Assembly: GCF_003946645.1 (NCBI RefSeq)
Contig: NZ_RHOU01000002.1
Span: 312,456 to 376,455, forward strand
Length of the DNA: 64,000 nucleotides
Origin: Lapidilactobacillus wuchangensis
GTDB taxonomy: Bacteria; Bacillota; Bacilli; Lactobacillales; Lactobacillaceae
Direction: 5' to 3'
The position numbers and the translations under genes are program-made. The notes under the pieces were generated by a model that saw nothing but the letters and a program-made list of their open reading frames with translations, ran no database searches and had not been told where the DNA came from. Within the stretch, counting starts at the first letter, position 1, and each line of letters opens with the position of its first letter. Shown in pieces: positions 48,633 through 57,999 of the stretch.

Positions 48633-49409
48633 CTAATTAGTTTCATTTAATTGTTGTTGATCATTGAAATAATGCCGATAAGCTTGATAGCCAGCAATAA
48701 TGGCACCTAAACTGGTTGTTGAGAGCAGCATGAAGGTAATGAGGATTTGATAACGAATGGCCCGCACTGGATCAACACCAGCGAAAATCAAACCGGACAT
48801 CATCCCTGGCAGGTTAACCAAGCCAACTGTTTTCGCTTGGTCGATTGTTGGCTGCATCGCGGTTTTAATACTCTCTCGAAGAATCGGCAGTGACGCTGTT
48901 TTAATTGGTGCACCAAGGGCTAATTTCTCCAGGATTTGTTGCCGTTGATCGCGGAACTGGCTATTTAAAGCGCGATAACAAAGGCCGACAGCAACCATGG
49001 AATTGCCCGCAATCATCCCAGTAATGGGAATAATTTGCGAAGGGACTAATTTAAGAGAGCCACTAAGAATAATTAAGCCTAAAGTGACAAACGTACTGAT
49101 AAATAAGGCCAGAAAAGTTTCCAAATAGTCGCGGAAATGGTGGCGAGCATTGGGATTTCTTTTGTAAGCATTCCAAGAGGCATTGACGACGATCAAGAGA
49201 CACATCAGAATGGTGAGCCAAGCATTGTTTAGCTGGAAGATGTATTTCAGCACATAACCAATAATCGTTAATTGGATGATGGCCCGAATAATACTGTAAA
49301 TAATATCTTTAGCCAAATGCAGTTTCTCTTTAGTGCTGATGATCATTGCCACCAGTACTAACATAAAGGCTAGGGCTAATGAGGCGTTGTTAACGACTAA
49401 TTGTTTCAT
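48633..49409 (-). CDS. fetB: FetB-like (UPF0014) ABC transporter permease
   Basis: 258 aa permease with about seven helices, matching the UPF0014/FetB family. Conserved blocks are IIRAIIQLTIIGYVLKYIF near 40, ITGMIAGNSMVAVGLCYRAL near 130-150, and GLVNLPGMMSGLIFAGVDP near 200. In E. coli FetAB exports iron and protects against peroxide. ATG 49409 follows GGGAGG; it overlaps the fetA-like stop by 20 bp, so the two are translationally coupled. Metal specificity is inferred. Confidence 0.82.
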   Translation of the reverse strand: MKQLVVNNASLALAFMLVLVAMIISTKEKLHLAKDIIYSIIRAIIQLTIIGYVLKYIFQLNNAWLTILMCLLIVVNASWNAYKRNPNARHHFRDYLETFLALFISTFVTLGLIILSGSLKLVPSQIIPITGMIAGNSMVAVGLCYRALNSQFRDQRQQILEKLALGAPIKTASLPILRESIKTAMQPTIDQAKTVGLVNLPGMMSGLIFAGVDPVRAIRYQILITFMLLSTTSLGAIIAGYQAYRHYFNDQQQLNETN

Positions 49410-50043
49410 CAATGATTCCTCCCTGCTTCATATGAATAATATTGGCGGCGGTTTTCAGCTCATCAGAATCATGAGTGACCTGAATCAGGGTAATTTTATC
49501 CTGAGTCAATTGGCGGATTAAATCTTGGACAATTTCCTTGCTGCGACTATCCAAGCCGGCAGTGACCTCATCTAATAGCAGAATTTTCGGTGGAAAAATC
49601 AAATTACGAATAAGCGCGACTCGCTGCCGTTCACCACCAGACAGGTCAGTAATTTTCTTGTCGATGAAGTTAGCTGGCAGTGCGACTAATTCTAGATAAT
49701 TAGTGACGCGGGCTTGATCAAAGTCTTGCTGACGAATTTCAAAAGGCAGCTGCAAGTTATCGCGGACTGTTTGATCAAATAAAGTTGGTTGTTGGAAGCA
49801 ATAAGAAACTTGTTGCCGATAAAGCGGCCGCTCATAATCAAGTTGGTTTTTACCCGCAAAAATAATTTCACCACTGGTTGGTGTCGCCAGCGAAGCAATC
49901 AACTTCAGTAACGTACTCTTGCCACAACCAGAAGGGCCAGTGATCGTTAAAAAGTCATTGGCCGCCACAGTTAAATTAAGATCCGGAATAATTTGTTGCT
50001 GGTCAACAGTGTAACTAACATTCTTTAAAGTCAGAATAGCCAA
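49390..50043 (-). CDS. fetA: FetA-like ABC transporter ATP-binding protein
   Basis: 217 aa ATPase partner of the FetB-like permease. Walker [10 protein letters not shown] near residues 37-45, signature LSGGERQRVALIRNL near 134, Walker B ILLLDEVTAGLD near 155-166, H-loop VTHDSDEL. The start is TTG at 50043 with GGGGAGG upstream. It forms a two-gene operon with the permease. Confidence 0.83.
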   Translation of the reverse strand: MAILTLKNVSYTVDQQQIIPDLNLTVAANDFLTITGPSGCGKSTLLKLIASLATPTSGEIIFAGKNQLDYERPLYRQQVSYCFQQPTLFDQTVRDNLQLPFEIRQQDFDQARVTNYLELVALPANFIDKKITDLSGGERQRVALIRNLIFPPKILLLDEVTAGLDSRSKEIVQDLIRQLTQDKITLIQVTHDSDELKTAANIIHMKQGGIIDETISR

Positions 50044-50079
50044 AGATATTTCCTCCCCATCAGCACATTAAAATAACAC

Positions 50080-50157
50080 TAAAAAAGCGCTCACAATCAA
50101 TATAGCATGATTTATCTTTAGATAACATCAGATTGATTGAAAGCGCTTTTTATTTTT
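50080..50157. terminator. Terminator between the GDPD and FetA-like genes
   Basis: Long inverted repeat AAAAAGCGCTCACAATCAAT / ATTGATTGAAAGCGCTTTTT; on the minus strand it follows the GDPD gene. The right arm contains TGAAAGCGCTTTTT, close to a CcpA cre site, so a double role is conceivable. Confidence 0.75.
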
Positions 50158-50168
50158 TAAAATAGTGT

Positions 50169-51956
50169 TTAGTCAGCCCAAACTGAGCCGGCGATATCAG
50201 TGAAACTGTTGATCAATGAGGCGTAATGTGGCTGATCTTTTTGCTTGGCCAGAATTTGTTTCATTTCGCTGTAACGATCAGTGATGATGCCGTCAACGCC
50301 ATAAAGCTGCATCTTATTTAGAGTGGCCTGATCATTAACATCCCAGCTATAAACCAGTTGCTGATGATCATGGGCTTTATCCACGAAATAGCTATTTAAA
50401 GTGGTCACTTCCATGGCATAACCATCAAGCTTCGTTTCTGGAAAGGCGAAATTATATGGCATGATGTAATCGACGAATAAGTCAGGGGCTAGTTTCTTCG
50501 CTTGGGCCACCGTTTGATAATCAAGAGATTGAATCTGGCTCTGATTTTCCTTCAAGCGTTGATGGTACCGCTGAATAAAATTCTTGGTGAAATTTGGGCT
50601 ATCCTGTGAGGTGACTTTCAGTTCGACTAGCAGCGGTTGATGATGCTTCGTGGCGCTGGCTAAATAATCGTCGAAGCTAGGAATCTTTGCTTGGTAGCCA
50701 TGTTCACGGACCGTGATTTTCTGTAATTGCGCCAGAGTTAATTGTTGTGGCTTTTCCGAACGACCGGCTAATTGCCGCAAAGTTGGATCGTGGAAAACCA
50801 CGAATTGGCCGTCTTTAGTTTCTTGAACGTCCATTTCCACAAAGGCCGGTTTTTTCTGGGCGGTTTTCTCCAAAGCGGGAATGGTGTTTTGCACGCCGTT
50901 GCCAGCATCAACACCACGATGAGAAATTAAAATTGGATTGCTGGTCAATAGTCCTTTTAAGTAGCCGAAATTAAACGCTAATAATAAGGCGACGGTGCCA
51001 CTTAAGAAGGTCCAAGTTAAGATTCGCCAGAAGCGACGATGTTTGGCTGTGTCGGCGATTTGTGGTTGTGCCAAGGCAACAGGTGGCTGCATCAGTAGCA
51101 ATAACATGATCGTGGAGTAGCTGGCAACCATTAATGAAGCAATTTCCAGACCGAGCATGGTCACAATCGCTCCAGCGAAGGCAAATTGTGTTTGATCAAG
51201 GCCGACTTGTAAGAAGTAAAGCAGCCCATTAATAATGGCAAAAATCAATCCACCTAATAAGGTTGCCAATAAGCCGCGCTTAAAATTAGCCCAATTGCGA
51301 TGCCGTGTTAATTGCCAACTTTGCCGGCGAGCTTGCTGGACCGATAATCGATTCAAGGTCAATAGTGGTAGGACATATAAATAACGCAGTCCTAACCAAA
51401 GGCCACCGAGATAAAATAGCACTAATAGCACGGCATAAAGCGTGTGTTCTTCAATGAAAGTTAGGATAAAGTTGGGAATAACGACTTTGCTTAGCAGCGG
51501 CGTCGAGAAGAATAAGCTGACTGCTGGTAAAGCTAGGATGAAGAATAAAATCAAAAATAAAAATGTTTTGCCGTTTAATTGGCGGAAACGTTGCGCTGAT
51601 TGTCGCATTAATTGGCGAAAATGGGGATGCTGATTATGTTGCAACTCGTTAACGAACAGCATAAAAATGGTGAACTGCCAATAAACGAGCAGTAAAACCA
51701 GTAATAACATTAGCAGCAGTAGCACCACCATCAAGGGGTGATCGATGATGATCTCACCAATATTGGTATACGATAAATAGGCGACGTTGAATTCAACCAT
51801 TAGCTTGGCGGTCAGCCAGCGTAAGCCAATCACCACGCCATCAATTAAAATATTCATTAGTGCCGAGAAAACTAAAATTTGTGGCCAAAAGCGCCAAAAT
51901 AAGTGGTTTGCGCCTAACCAAAATCGTAAGCTTGGTAATCGTTTCTTTTTCGCCAA
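50169..51956 (-). CDS. Membrane-anchored glycerophosphodiester phosphodiesterase
   Basis: 595 aa in two parts. The N-terminal ~340 residues hold about 7-8 membrane helices (glycerophosphoryl diester phosphodiesterase membrane domain). The C-terminal ~250 residues are a GDPD domain with catalytic HRG (LISHRGVDAGNGVQNT), metal ligands in VEMDVQETKDG and the catalytic His in VVFHDP. It would hydrolyse glycerophosphodiesters or poly-glycerolphosphate (teichoic acid) outside the membrane. The start is TTG at 51956 after GAGGGG. Module M8 lies immediately upstream. Confidence 0.88.
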   Translation of the reverse strand: MAKKKRLPSLRFWLGANHLFWRFWPQILVFSALMNILIDGVVIGLRWLTAKLMVEFNVAYLSYTNIGEIIIDHPLMVVLLLLMLLLVLLLVYWQFTIFMLFVNELQHNQHPHFRQLMRQSAQRFRQLNGKTFLFLILFFILALPAVSLFFSTPLLSKVVIPNFILTFIEEHTLYAVLLVLFYLGGLWLGLRYLYVLPLLTLNRLSVQQARRQSWQLTRHRNWANFKRGLLATLLGGLIFAIINGLLYFLQVGLDQTQFAFAGAIVTMLGLEIASLMVASYSTIMLLLLMQPPVALAQPQIADTAKHRRFWRILTWTFLSGTVALLLAFNFGYLKGLLTSNPILISHRGVDAGNGVQNTIPALEKTAQKKPAFVEMDVQETKDGQFVVFHDPTLRQLAGRSEKPQQLTLAQLQKITVREHGYQAKIPSFDDYLASATKHHQPLLVELKVTSQDSPNFTKNFIQRYHQRLKENQSQIQSLDYQTVAQAKKLAPDLFVDYIMPYNFAFPETKLDGYAMEVTTLNSYFVDKAHDHQQLVYSWDVNDQATLNKMQLYGVDGIITDRYSEMKQILAKQKDQPHYASLINSFTDIAGSVWAD

Positions 51957-51999
51957 AATAAAACCCCTCTATCCCAAATGTTTGCTATCAACAGTCTGA

Positions 52000-52735
52000 A
52001 ACAGAACGGGTTGTTAGTCAAGCTTTAATCAAAGTTCCCAACCATAAAAAACAGGGAGAGTGGTGAGGCAGAGCTGGTTTTGACGCCATTGCAGGCCTGC
52101 TGGTTGTGAAACGCGGCCGGAATCGATTTGAACCGATTACATGAAAAAGTTCGAAACCATTAAAACCTTGGTGAAGCTGATCAAACAGAATAGGTTTTGA
52201 CTGCATTGCGGGCTGCTTGTCGCGGAACGCTGCCGACACTGATTGAAGCCTTTCTGCGAAAGTCTCCAATACAGGTCTTATTGTAAGTGCTAAAGCACCA
52301 ACAATAATTTGGCGGCTGACGACAAGATCCCTCCATTCCGTCTGGAATTGAGGTTGTGCGTTTCATCTTTGTTAGTTGTTGAGGCATTTGCAGTAAGTTT
52401 CATCAACTAGATTTAGACTGATGTAACATCTGAATAGTGCACCAAAAAAACAACCTAATTGACTGTCTCTTTGCACTTGGTTGCAGAGAAATTGTCAATC
52501 AGGTTTTGTTAGTTATTGCTGTTTGTTTTTCTAAACAGTGGTGTTCAATTAAATTTAGTTAACTCAGGCAGGGGCCCAGCGATTGGCGTCAATGGTGAAA
52601 TTATTCTTGCCGCTTTAGCGGTTAGAATAAGGCTCGCATCTGAGATTGTTGCGTTAGCAATAAGCTCAGATCGATGCCCACACCGTTCCACAACCCAACC
52701 GCCGCAACGGAGTTGTCCGCCATTCTGCCTAAAAC
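52000..52735 (-). repeat. Composite structured repeat module M8 (upstream of the GDPD gene, reversed and chimeric)
   Basis: In minus-strand order: a chimeric unit (52566-52728), the central hairpin (52450-52507), the linker, a complete type-2 unit (52186-52349) and a truncated type-2 unit (52070-52140). The complete type-2 unit has CTTGTCG/CGACAAG and TATTGT-AGTGC/GCACC-ACAATA, so even the CTTGGCG-to-CTTGTCG change is matched on the other side. The chimera has a type-1 arm on one side and the third-type arm of M4 on the other, and these outer arms do not pair. No gene in 51957-52776. Confidence 0.85.
52450..52507. terminator. Central hairpin of M8
   Basis: AACCTAATTGAC-TCTCT / AGAGA-GTCAATCAGGTT with A-run before and TTTTG after. 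It lies between two minus-strand genes. Confidence 0.7.
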
Positions 52736-52776
52736 AAATTAAACTTAGTTACCGTAAGATTCTTGATGCAAACCCG

Positions 52777-53127
52777 TCAAAAGAAAGTTGCCGCACTGGC
52801 TAGTAAACCAATTGAAGCGCTGATGACTAATTGAATCGTGGTGCTGCCGTCGAAACCCAGCAACGCAATAATAATAGTCGCGATAAAACTTAATAGAGGA
52901 CAAATCAGACTGATTGTTCGCCAAGTTGGGTGGTGCCGTGTCCAGGGATAGCTCAGCAGCGAAATGAAGCTAATCAGTAAAACCAGGGCCAATAATTGCC
53001 AGGCTGGTAAATGAAGTTCAACAATTTCGCCACTTTGATTGGTTAAGTAGCCTCGAATTAATGCGGTAGTAATACTGAGTAAGGCGAGTCCGACCACGGA
53101 TAATGAGAAATAATTCTTTTTGAAAAT
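52777..53127 (-). CDS. Small membrane protein, apparent ATT (or ATC/CTG) start
   Basis: About 116 aa with four hydrophobic helices (VVGLALLSITTALIRGYL, LLALVLLISFISLL, ISLICPLLSFIATIIIALL, LVISASIGLLASAATFF). No family recognised. The first conventional start is GTG 53097, which has no ribosome site and would cut the first helix. A perfect AGGAGG lies at 53141-53136, and the next in-frame codons are CTG 53133, ATC 53130 and ATT 53127 (2, 5 and 8 nt away). An in-frame stop further up excludes any ATG. I therefore chose ATT 53127. Module M8 starts ~40 bp after the stop codon. Confidence 0.55.
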   Translation of the reverse strand: MFKKNYFSLSVVGLALLSITTALIRGYLTNQSGEIVELHLPAWQLLALVLLISFISLLSYPWTRHHPTWRTISLICPLLSFIATIIIALLGFDGSTTIQLVISASIGLLASAATFF

Positions 53128-53351
53128 GATCAGCGCCTCCTCGCGAAAAATTTAAGATATTCTTATTATGACAAAAAAGTTTACTAAACGATATCCGTCG
53201 TAAGTACGAGTTCTGTTGGTGACCATGATTAGTTTTTAATAACGCTTTCAGAAATAATTTTCTTAAAAAAGCACTACGACTCGTTAACAGCGCTGTTTTT
53301 TCGACAAATAACGGGGTAAGATAAGACTAATACGTAAGGGGGAAAGTTGCC

Positions 53352-55115
53352 ATGTGGAAATTACGCACTTATTTAGGGCCATATCGCTGGCAGGCAATCT
53401 TCGGGGCTTTTTTCAAGTTCATTGAAGTGATTTGTGAATTGAGCTTGCCGAGTTTTATGGCAATCATTGTTGACCGTGGGGTTAAGAATCACGATCAAGT
53501 CTTTGTTTGGCATTACGGCTTGATTATGATGGGCATGGCCTTGTTAGGCTTTGGTTCGGCTTCAATTTGTCAATATTTGGCGGCTCGTTCTGCCCAAGGC
53601 TTTGGGACTGATTTACGGCGGGCTTTATTTAAAAAAATTACTAAAATGTCTTATCAACAACAAGATCAATTTGGGACTGCAACTTTAACGACGCGGCTGA
53701 CTAATGATGTGAATCAATTGCAGATTTGGGTGGCAATGTTGATTCGTCAAGTTTCGCGGGCACCATTTATGATTATTGGTTCCTTAATTATGGCCTTTAC
53801 GTTAGATTGGCATTTGGCACTGATTTTGTTAGTAGCCACACCAATTTTAGGCTTCGTTGTTTACTGGCTGACCAAAGAAATGGCGCCATTGTATCGTCAT
53901 TATCAACGGCAACTTGATAAGTTATCTAGTGTTGTTAAAGAGAATTTAGGTGGGGTACGGGTAATTCGGGCCTTCGCCAAAACGAAAACGGAAAACAAAA
54001 AATTCACTGGGGAAAATGATGAAATTACTCGGACTGGGTTACGAATCGGTCGTTTATCGGCACTGTACAATCCTTTAACGGCAACGATTGTGAACTTAAT
54101 GATTGTGGTGATCCTCTGGAATAGTGGCGCTCGTGTGAATAATGGTACCTTGGCGCAAGGGACCGTTTTAGCTTTCATCAATTACGTGAATATGATTTTA
54201 GCTGCCATCTTAATGTTATCCAACTTGGTGATCCTATTAACCAAAGCCATGGCTTCAGGTGAGCGGGTTCAACAAGTTTTAGCGGCAGAAATCGGTGAAG
54301 ACGCCACTGTTGCTAAATCAGGAACGGTTGATTTAGATAGTCCTCAGACGGTGGCTATGCAGCAGGTCAATTTTTATTTTCCTGATGAATCTGGTCAACG
54401 TGGCGAACCAGTCCTTAAGCAAATGAATTTTGCGATTAATAATGGTGAATCAATTGGGATTATTGGCGGGACTGGTTCCGGTAAGTCAACCTTACTGAAC
54501 TTGTTACCACGTTTCTACACGGCTGCTGATGGCGAAATTACTATTTTTGGTAAAAATCAGCAGCAATACTCCTTGTGGCAATTGCGTCACTTATTTGCAG
54601 AAGTGCCACAAGATACAACTTTATTTACGGGAACCGTGGCAAGTAATTTGCGCTGGGGCAACCCTGACGCCACTGATGAGCAATTGTGGCAGGCCTTAAC
54701 AACGGCCCAAGCAGCCGACTTTATCCAACAGCAGCCGGAGAAACTACAAGCGCCGGTTGAACGTGGCGGCCGTAACTTCTCTGGTGGGCAACGGCAACGG
54801 TTAACCATCGCCCGGGCCTTGGTGAAACAAGCACCGTTACTGCTGTTGGATGATGCCACTAGTGCGCTGGATTATTTGACAGAAGCTCATTTCCTAAAAG
54901 CGGTCAAGCAAGCTCCTTGGCAAAAAAATATTTTCTTGGTGACCCAACGAATTGGGACAGTTGCTCATTGTGATCGGGTTTTAGTTTTGAAAAACGGCGC
55001 AATTGTCGGTTTCGATACGCATGATCAGTTGCTGCAGACCAATCAATTTTATCAAGAATTAGTTGCTAGTCAGTTAGATCAAGATAAGGTAGGTGGGTCA
55101 AATGGCAATCTTTAA
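53352..55115 (+). CDS. ABC exporter half-transporter with degenerate ATP site (heterodimer subunit 1)
   Basis: 587 aa: six-helix ABC membrane domain (residues 1-310) plus ATPase domain. Walker A GGTGSGKST and signature FSGGQRQRL are intact. Walker B is followed by D instead of the catalytic E (LLLLDDATSALD), and the H-loop reads VTQRIGT with Gln for His. This is the degenerate partner expected in heterodimeric exporters such as LmrCD/BmrCD. The following gene overlaps by 14 bp and has a canonical Walker B Glu and His. Multidrug or lipid export is the family role; substrate unknown. Confidence 0.88.
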   Translation: MWKLRTYLGPYRWQAIFGAFFKFIEVICELSLPSFMAIIVDRGVKNHDQVFVWHYGLIMMGMALLGFGSASICQYLAARSAQGFGTDLRRALFKKITKMSYQQQDQFGTATLTTRLTNDVNQLQIWVAMLIRQVSRAPFMIIGSLIMAFTLDWHLALILLVATPILGFVVYWLTKEMAPLYRHYQRQLDKLSSVVKENLGGVRVIRAFAKTKTENKKFTGENDEITRTGLRIGRLSALYNPLTATIVNLMIVVILWNSGARVNNGTLAQGTVLAFINYVNMILAAILMLSNLVILLTKAMASGERVQQVLAAEIGEDATVAKSGTVDLDSPQTVAMQQVNFYFPDESGQRGEPVLKQMNFAINNGESIGIIGGTGSGKSTLLNLLPRFYTAADGEITIFGKNQQQYSLWQLRHLFAEVPQDTTLFTGTVASNLRWGNPDATDEQLWQALTTAQAADFIQQQPEKLQAPVERGGRNFSGGQRQRLTIARALVKQAPLLLLDDATSALDYLTEAHFLKAVKQAPWQKNIFLVTQRIGTVAHCDRVLVLKNGAIVGFDTHDQLLQTNQFYQELVASQLDQDKVGGSNGNL

Positions 55116-56829
55116 ACGGTTAGCACAATACTTTGCTGAGAAAAAGTATCTAGTGATCATGGCGACGATTTTGACCTTTGTCTCAGTTTTAGGCACTTTG
55201 ATTGCGCCAGTTCTGGTCGGGACCACGATTGACCAGTTAGTTGGTCGCAACCAAGTGAACTTCGGTCAGTTAAATCGGGATATTTTAATCCTACTAGCGC
55301 TTTATTTAGGTAGTAATATTTGTTTATGGTTTGCGACTTGGTTCTCGAATAACGTGGCTTATGATGGCGTTAATCAGTTGCGGCAACAATTATTTGCCAA
55401 GTTGGATCGGTTGCCCTTAAGCTTCTTCGATTCGAATCCCCATGGTGATATTACCAGTCGCTTCGTCAATGATGTGGAAACCATTTCCGATGGTGCGCTG
55501 CAAGGTCTGTTGACGACTGTGCAAGCAATCTTTACGATTATTGGTTCGATCGTTATTATGATGCGGCTTGACGTGGTGATGGCCTTATTGGTATTAGTTA
55601 CGGCACCATTATCCTTCTTAACCACCCGTTTAATTACGAAAAAATCCCAGCATTACTTCAAATTACAGGCCGATGATTTAGGCTCGTTAAATGGTTATGC
55701 CGAAGAAGCAATTGCCGGCTTGAAAGTTGAACAAGCTTTTCAACATGAAACTGCTGGTCAAAATGATTTTGAAAATTTGAATCAACAATTATACCAAACT
55801 GGATTTAAGTCACAATTTATTGCTTCCTTCGCTAATCCTTCAGCACGGGCGATCAATAATATTATGTATGCCTTTATTGGCATGGTTGGTTGCCTACGCG
55901 TAATCACCGGGCAGATTTCAGTTGGTGAAATTTCGACGTTCTTAATTTTTGCGACGATTTTTGGCAAGCCATTTAGTGACTTCACCAGCTTGATGACCCA
56001 ATTTCAATCAGCTTATGCTTCTGCCCGGCGGATTTTTCGGATCATTGATTTAAAAGAAGAAATTCCCGATCCTAATCCCGCTGCAGAAATTGACCAAGTA
56101 CGTGGCGAAATTACCTTTGATCACGTTGATTTCAGTTATGAACCGCAACAACATTTGATTCATGATTTAAATTTGCAGGTCAAACCTGGTCAGCAAGTGG
56201 CCATTGTTGGTCAAACTGGTGCTGGTAAAACGACATTGGTCAATTTATTAATGCGCTTCTATGATGTGACCGCTGGTAAAATTACGTTAGATGGCATTGA
56301 TATTCGCCAGCTGACTCGCCAGAATCTGCGGCAACAATTTGGCTTGGTTTTACAGGACACTTGGTTATTTGCTGGTTCATTACGCGATAACATTGCCTTT
56401 GGTAAGGACGATGCCACCATGGCCGAAATTCGCCAAGTTGCGAAAGAAAGTGGTGTTGATGAGTTTATTGAGAAATTACCTCAGGGTTATGACACAGAAC
56501 TCCAGGCTGCCACTGACAACTTATCAGTCGGACAACGGCAGTTACTAACGATTGCCCGGGTCATGTTGGCCAATCCACCAATGTTGATTCTCGATGAGGC
56601 TACCAGTAATATCGATACCTACACCGAAGTTAAAATTCAAGCCGCCTTTAATAAATTAACCCATGGTCGAACTAGTTTCGTAATTGCCCATCGTTTGTCC
56701 ACGATTCGGGAAGCCGACTTAATCCTGGTCATGGACCATGGTCAAGTAATCGAACAGGGAACTCATCAGGAATTGTTGGCAGCTAAGGGTTATTATGCCC
56801 AACTTTACGAGAGTCAATTTGCTAAATAG
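55102..56829 (+). CDS. ABC exporter half-transporter (heterodimer subunit 2, catalytic)
   Basis: 575 aa from ATG 55102, after AAGGTAGGTGG. Membrane domain with six helices, then ATPase domain: Walker A GQTGAGKTT, Walker B MLILDEATSNIDTYTE with catalytic Glu, H-loop IAHRLST with His. Its signature motif is altered to LSVGQRQLL (usual LSGGQ), as in the second subunit of other heterodimeric exporters. The pair therefore has one canonical composite site and one degenerate site. Overlaps the first subunit gene by 14 bp. Confidence 0.88.
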   Translation: MAIFKRLAQYFAEKKYLVIMATILTFVSVLGTLIAPVLVGTTIDQLVGRNQVNFGQLNRDILILLALYLGSNICLWFATWFSNNVAYDGVNQLRQQLFAKLDRLPLSFFDSNPHGDITSRFVNDVETISDGALQGLLTTVQAIFTIIGSIVIMMRLDVVMALLVLVTAPLSFLTTRLITKKSQHYFKLQADDLGSLNGYAEEAIAGLKVEQAFQHETAGQNDFENLNQQLYQTGFKSQFIASFANPSARAINNIMYAFIGMVGCLRVITGQISVGEISTFLIFATIFGKPFSDFTSLMTQFQSAYASARRIFRIIDLKEEIPDPNPAAEIDQVRGEITFDHVDFSYEPQQHLIHDLNLQVKPGQQVAIVGQTGAGKTTLVNLLMRFYDVTAGKITLDGIDIRQLTRQNLRQQFGLVLQDTWLFAGSLRDNIAFGKDDATMAEIRQVAKESGVDEFIEKLPQGYDTELQAATDNLSVGQRQLLTIARVMLANPPMLILDEATSNIDTYTEVKIQAAFNKLTHGRTSFVIAHRLSTIREADLILVMDHGQVIEQGTHQELLAAKGYYAQLYESQFAK

Positions 56830-56956
56830 ATGATTTGCTGTCAAATGACTTGCAAAAAGTTAGGAAAATATCGAATAACAATTGAGTTTCTTAGCAAAAC
56901 ATGTTATAACTTTAAACGACTTAACTTGTGATTTCTTAGAGGAAGTTGGTGTTAAT

Positions 56957-57172
56957 TTGGCAGAAGTTTCAGATTTGGCAGTTGGCCAAAAGATTAGTGT
57001 ACGTAAAAGTCAGGATATTCCTTTGAGTTTTCACGGCACCATCACGAAAATTTACGAAAATTCCGCATTAGTTTCAATCGATAGTTTCGAAGATCAATAT
57101 GCGGAAGTTGTCGCAGATTTACAAAATAAGACCGTCGTTGGTTTTAAACATATTCGGGTCACAACAAAATAA
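56957..57172 (+). CDS. DUF2187 family small protein
   Basis: 71 aa from TTG 56957 (MAEVSDLAVGQKISVRK...), which matches the length and beginning of DUF2187 proteins: a small SH3-like barrel with LSFHGTITKIYENSALVSI and a terminal TVVGFKHIRV strand. AGAGGA lies 13 nt upstream, with GGTG nearer. A longer frame from TTG 56882 has no good ribosome site. It follows the ABC exporter by ~130 bp. Function unknown in the family. Confidence 0.65.
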   Translation: MAEVSDLAVGQKISVRKSQDIPLSFHGTITKIYENSALVSIDSFEDQYAEVVADLQNKTVVGFKHIRVTTK

Positions 57173-57182
57173 TTATCGTCAT

Positions 57183-57215
57183 AAAAAGCCATCATCCGCG
57201 GATGATGACTTTTTT
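57183..57215 (+). terminator. Terminator after the DUF2187 gene
   Basis: Palindrome CATCATCCGCGGATGATG between AAAAAGC and ACTTTTTT; closely resembles the terminator at 28838-28874 in shape and sequence. Confidence 0.85.
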
Positions 57216-57264
57216 GCGTGATCAATAAAAGGAAAGTGCCAGAGTTTCCACAAATGGCAAATTG

Positions 57265-57960
57265 TTTTAAGTCGCTACTTAGTTGAGAACGGCAGTGGCC
57301 CAGCGATTTTTTTGGCGTGGAACATGGTGGACATCGATCTGAGCTTATTGCTGACGCAACAATCTCAGATACGAGTCTTATTCTAACCGCTAAAGCGGCA
57401 AGAATAATTTCACCATTGACGCCAATCGCTGGGCCACTGCCTGGATTAAACTAACGAAATTGATCACCACTATTTGGCCGAAACAGATTGTGGGGGTACA
57501 AAAAAAGCGGTGTGACAATCTCTACTGAAAATAGAGTTGTTACACCGTTTTTTGGTACTGTTTAACTATTATGACTAATTGAATTGAGTTAACGAATCCC
57601 ACTAACACAGCCTTAATAACTAACAACTATGAAGTGAACTACATCAACTCCAGACGGAATGGAGGCCGTGGTTGTCAGCCGCCAAATTATCGTTAGTGCT
57701 TTAACACTTACGATAAGACCTGTATTGAAGACTTTGTGAAACAAAGGCTTCAATCAGTGTCGGCAGCGTTCCACAACCAGCAAGGCCGCAATGGAGTCAG
57801 AACCAGTCCTGTTCTCACATCTTCATCGAGCTTTAATGGTTTAGAGCTTTGATTTTAAATAAGCTCAAATCAACGCCGGCCGCGTTCCACGCCAAGCAGC
57901 CCGCAATGGAGTCAGAACCAGTTCTGTTTCATCATCCATATCGACTTTTAATATTTTTGA
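57265..57960 (+). repeat. Composite structured repeat module M9 (DUF2187/multicopper oxidase interval)
   Basis: The type-1 unit has perfect arms GGCAGTGGCCCAGCGATT (57291-57308) and AATCGCTGGGCCACTGCC (57424-57441). Compared with M6, one base pair has changed on both sides. Its middle stem is ATGGTG/CACCAT and hairpin TATTCT-CCGC/GCGG-AGAATA. The central hairpin is 57500-57553. A forward type-2 unit (57646-57808; TGGTTGT/ACAACCA, TATCGT-AGTGC/ACACT-ACGATA with one mismatch) is followed by a second truncated type-2 3' half (57870-57929). No gene in 57173-57999. Confidence 0.9.
57500..57553. terminator. Central bidirectional hairpin of M9
   Basis: GCGGTGTGACAA-CTCTA / TAGAG-TTGTTACACCGT (G-U pair) flanked by A7 and T6. 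Same framework as M1 and M3 with different pairs. Confidence 0.8.
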
Positions 57961-57999
57961 ATTACAAGACATAGCTTAAGGCTAAATAATCAAGAGCAA

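Noticed and set aside
53265..53302. Terminator-like A6...T6 element before the ABC exporter genes
   Set aside because: The stem between the A- and T-runs is only a few mismatched pairs; could not be supported as a terminator or operator.
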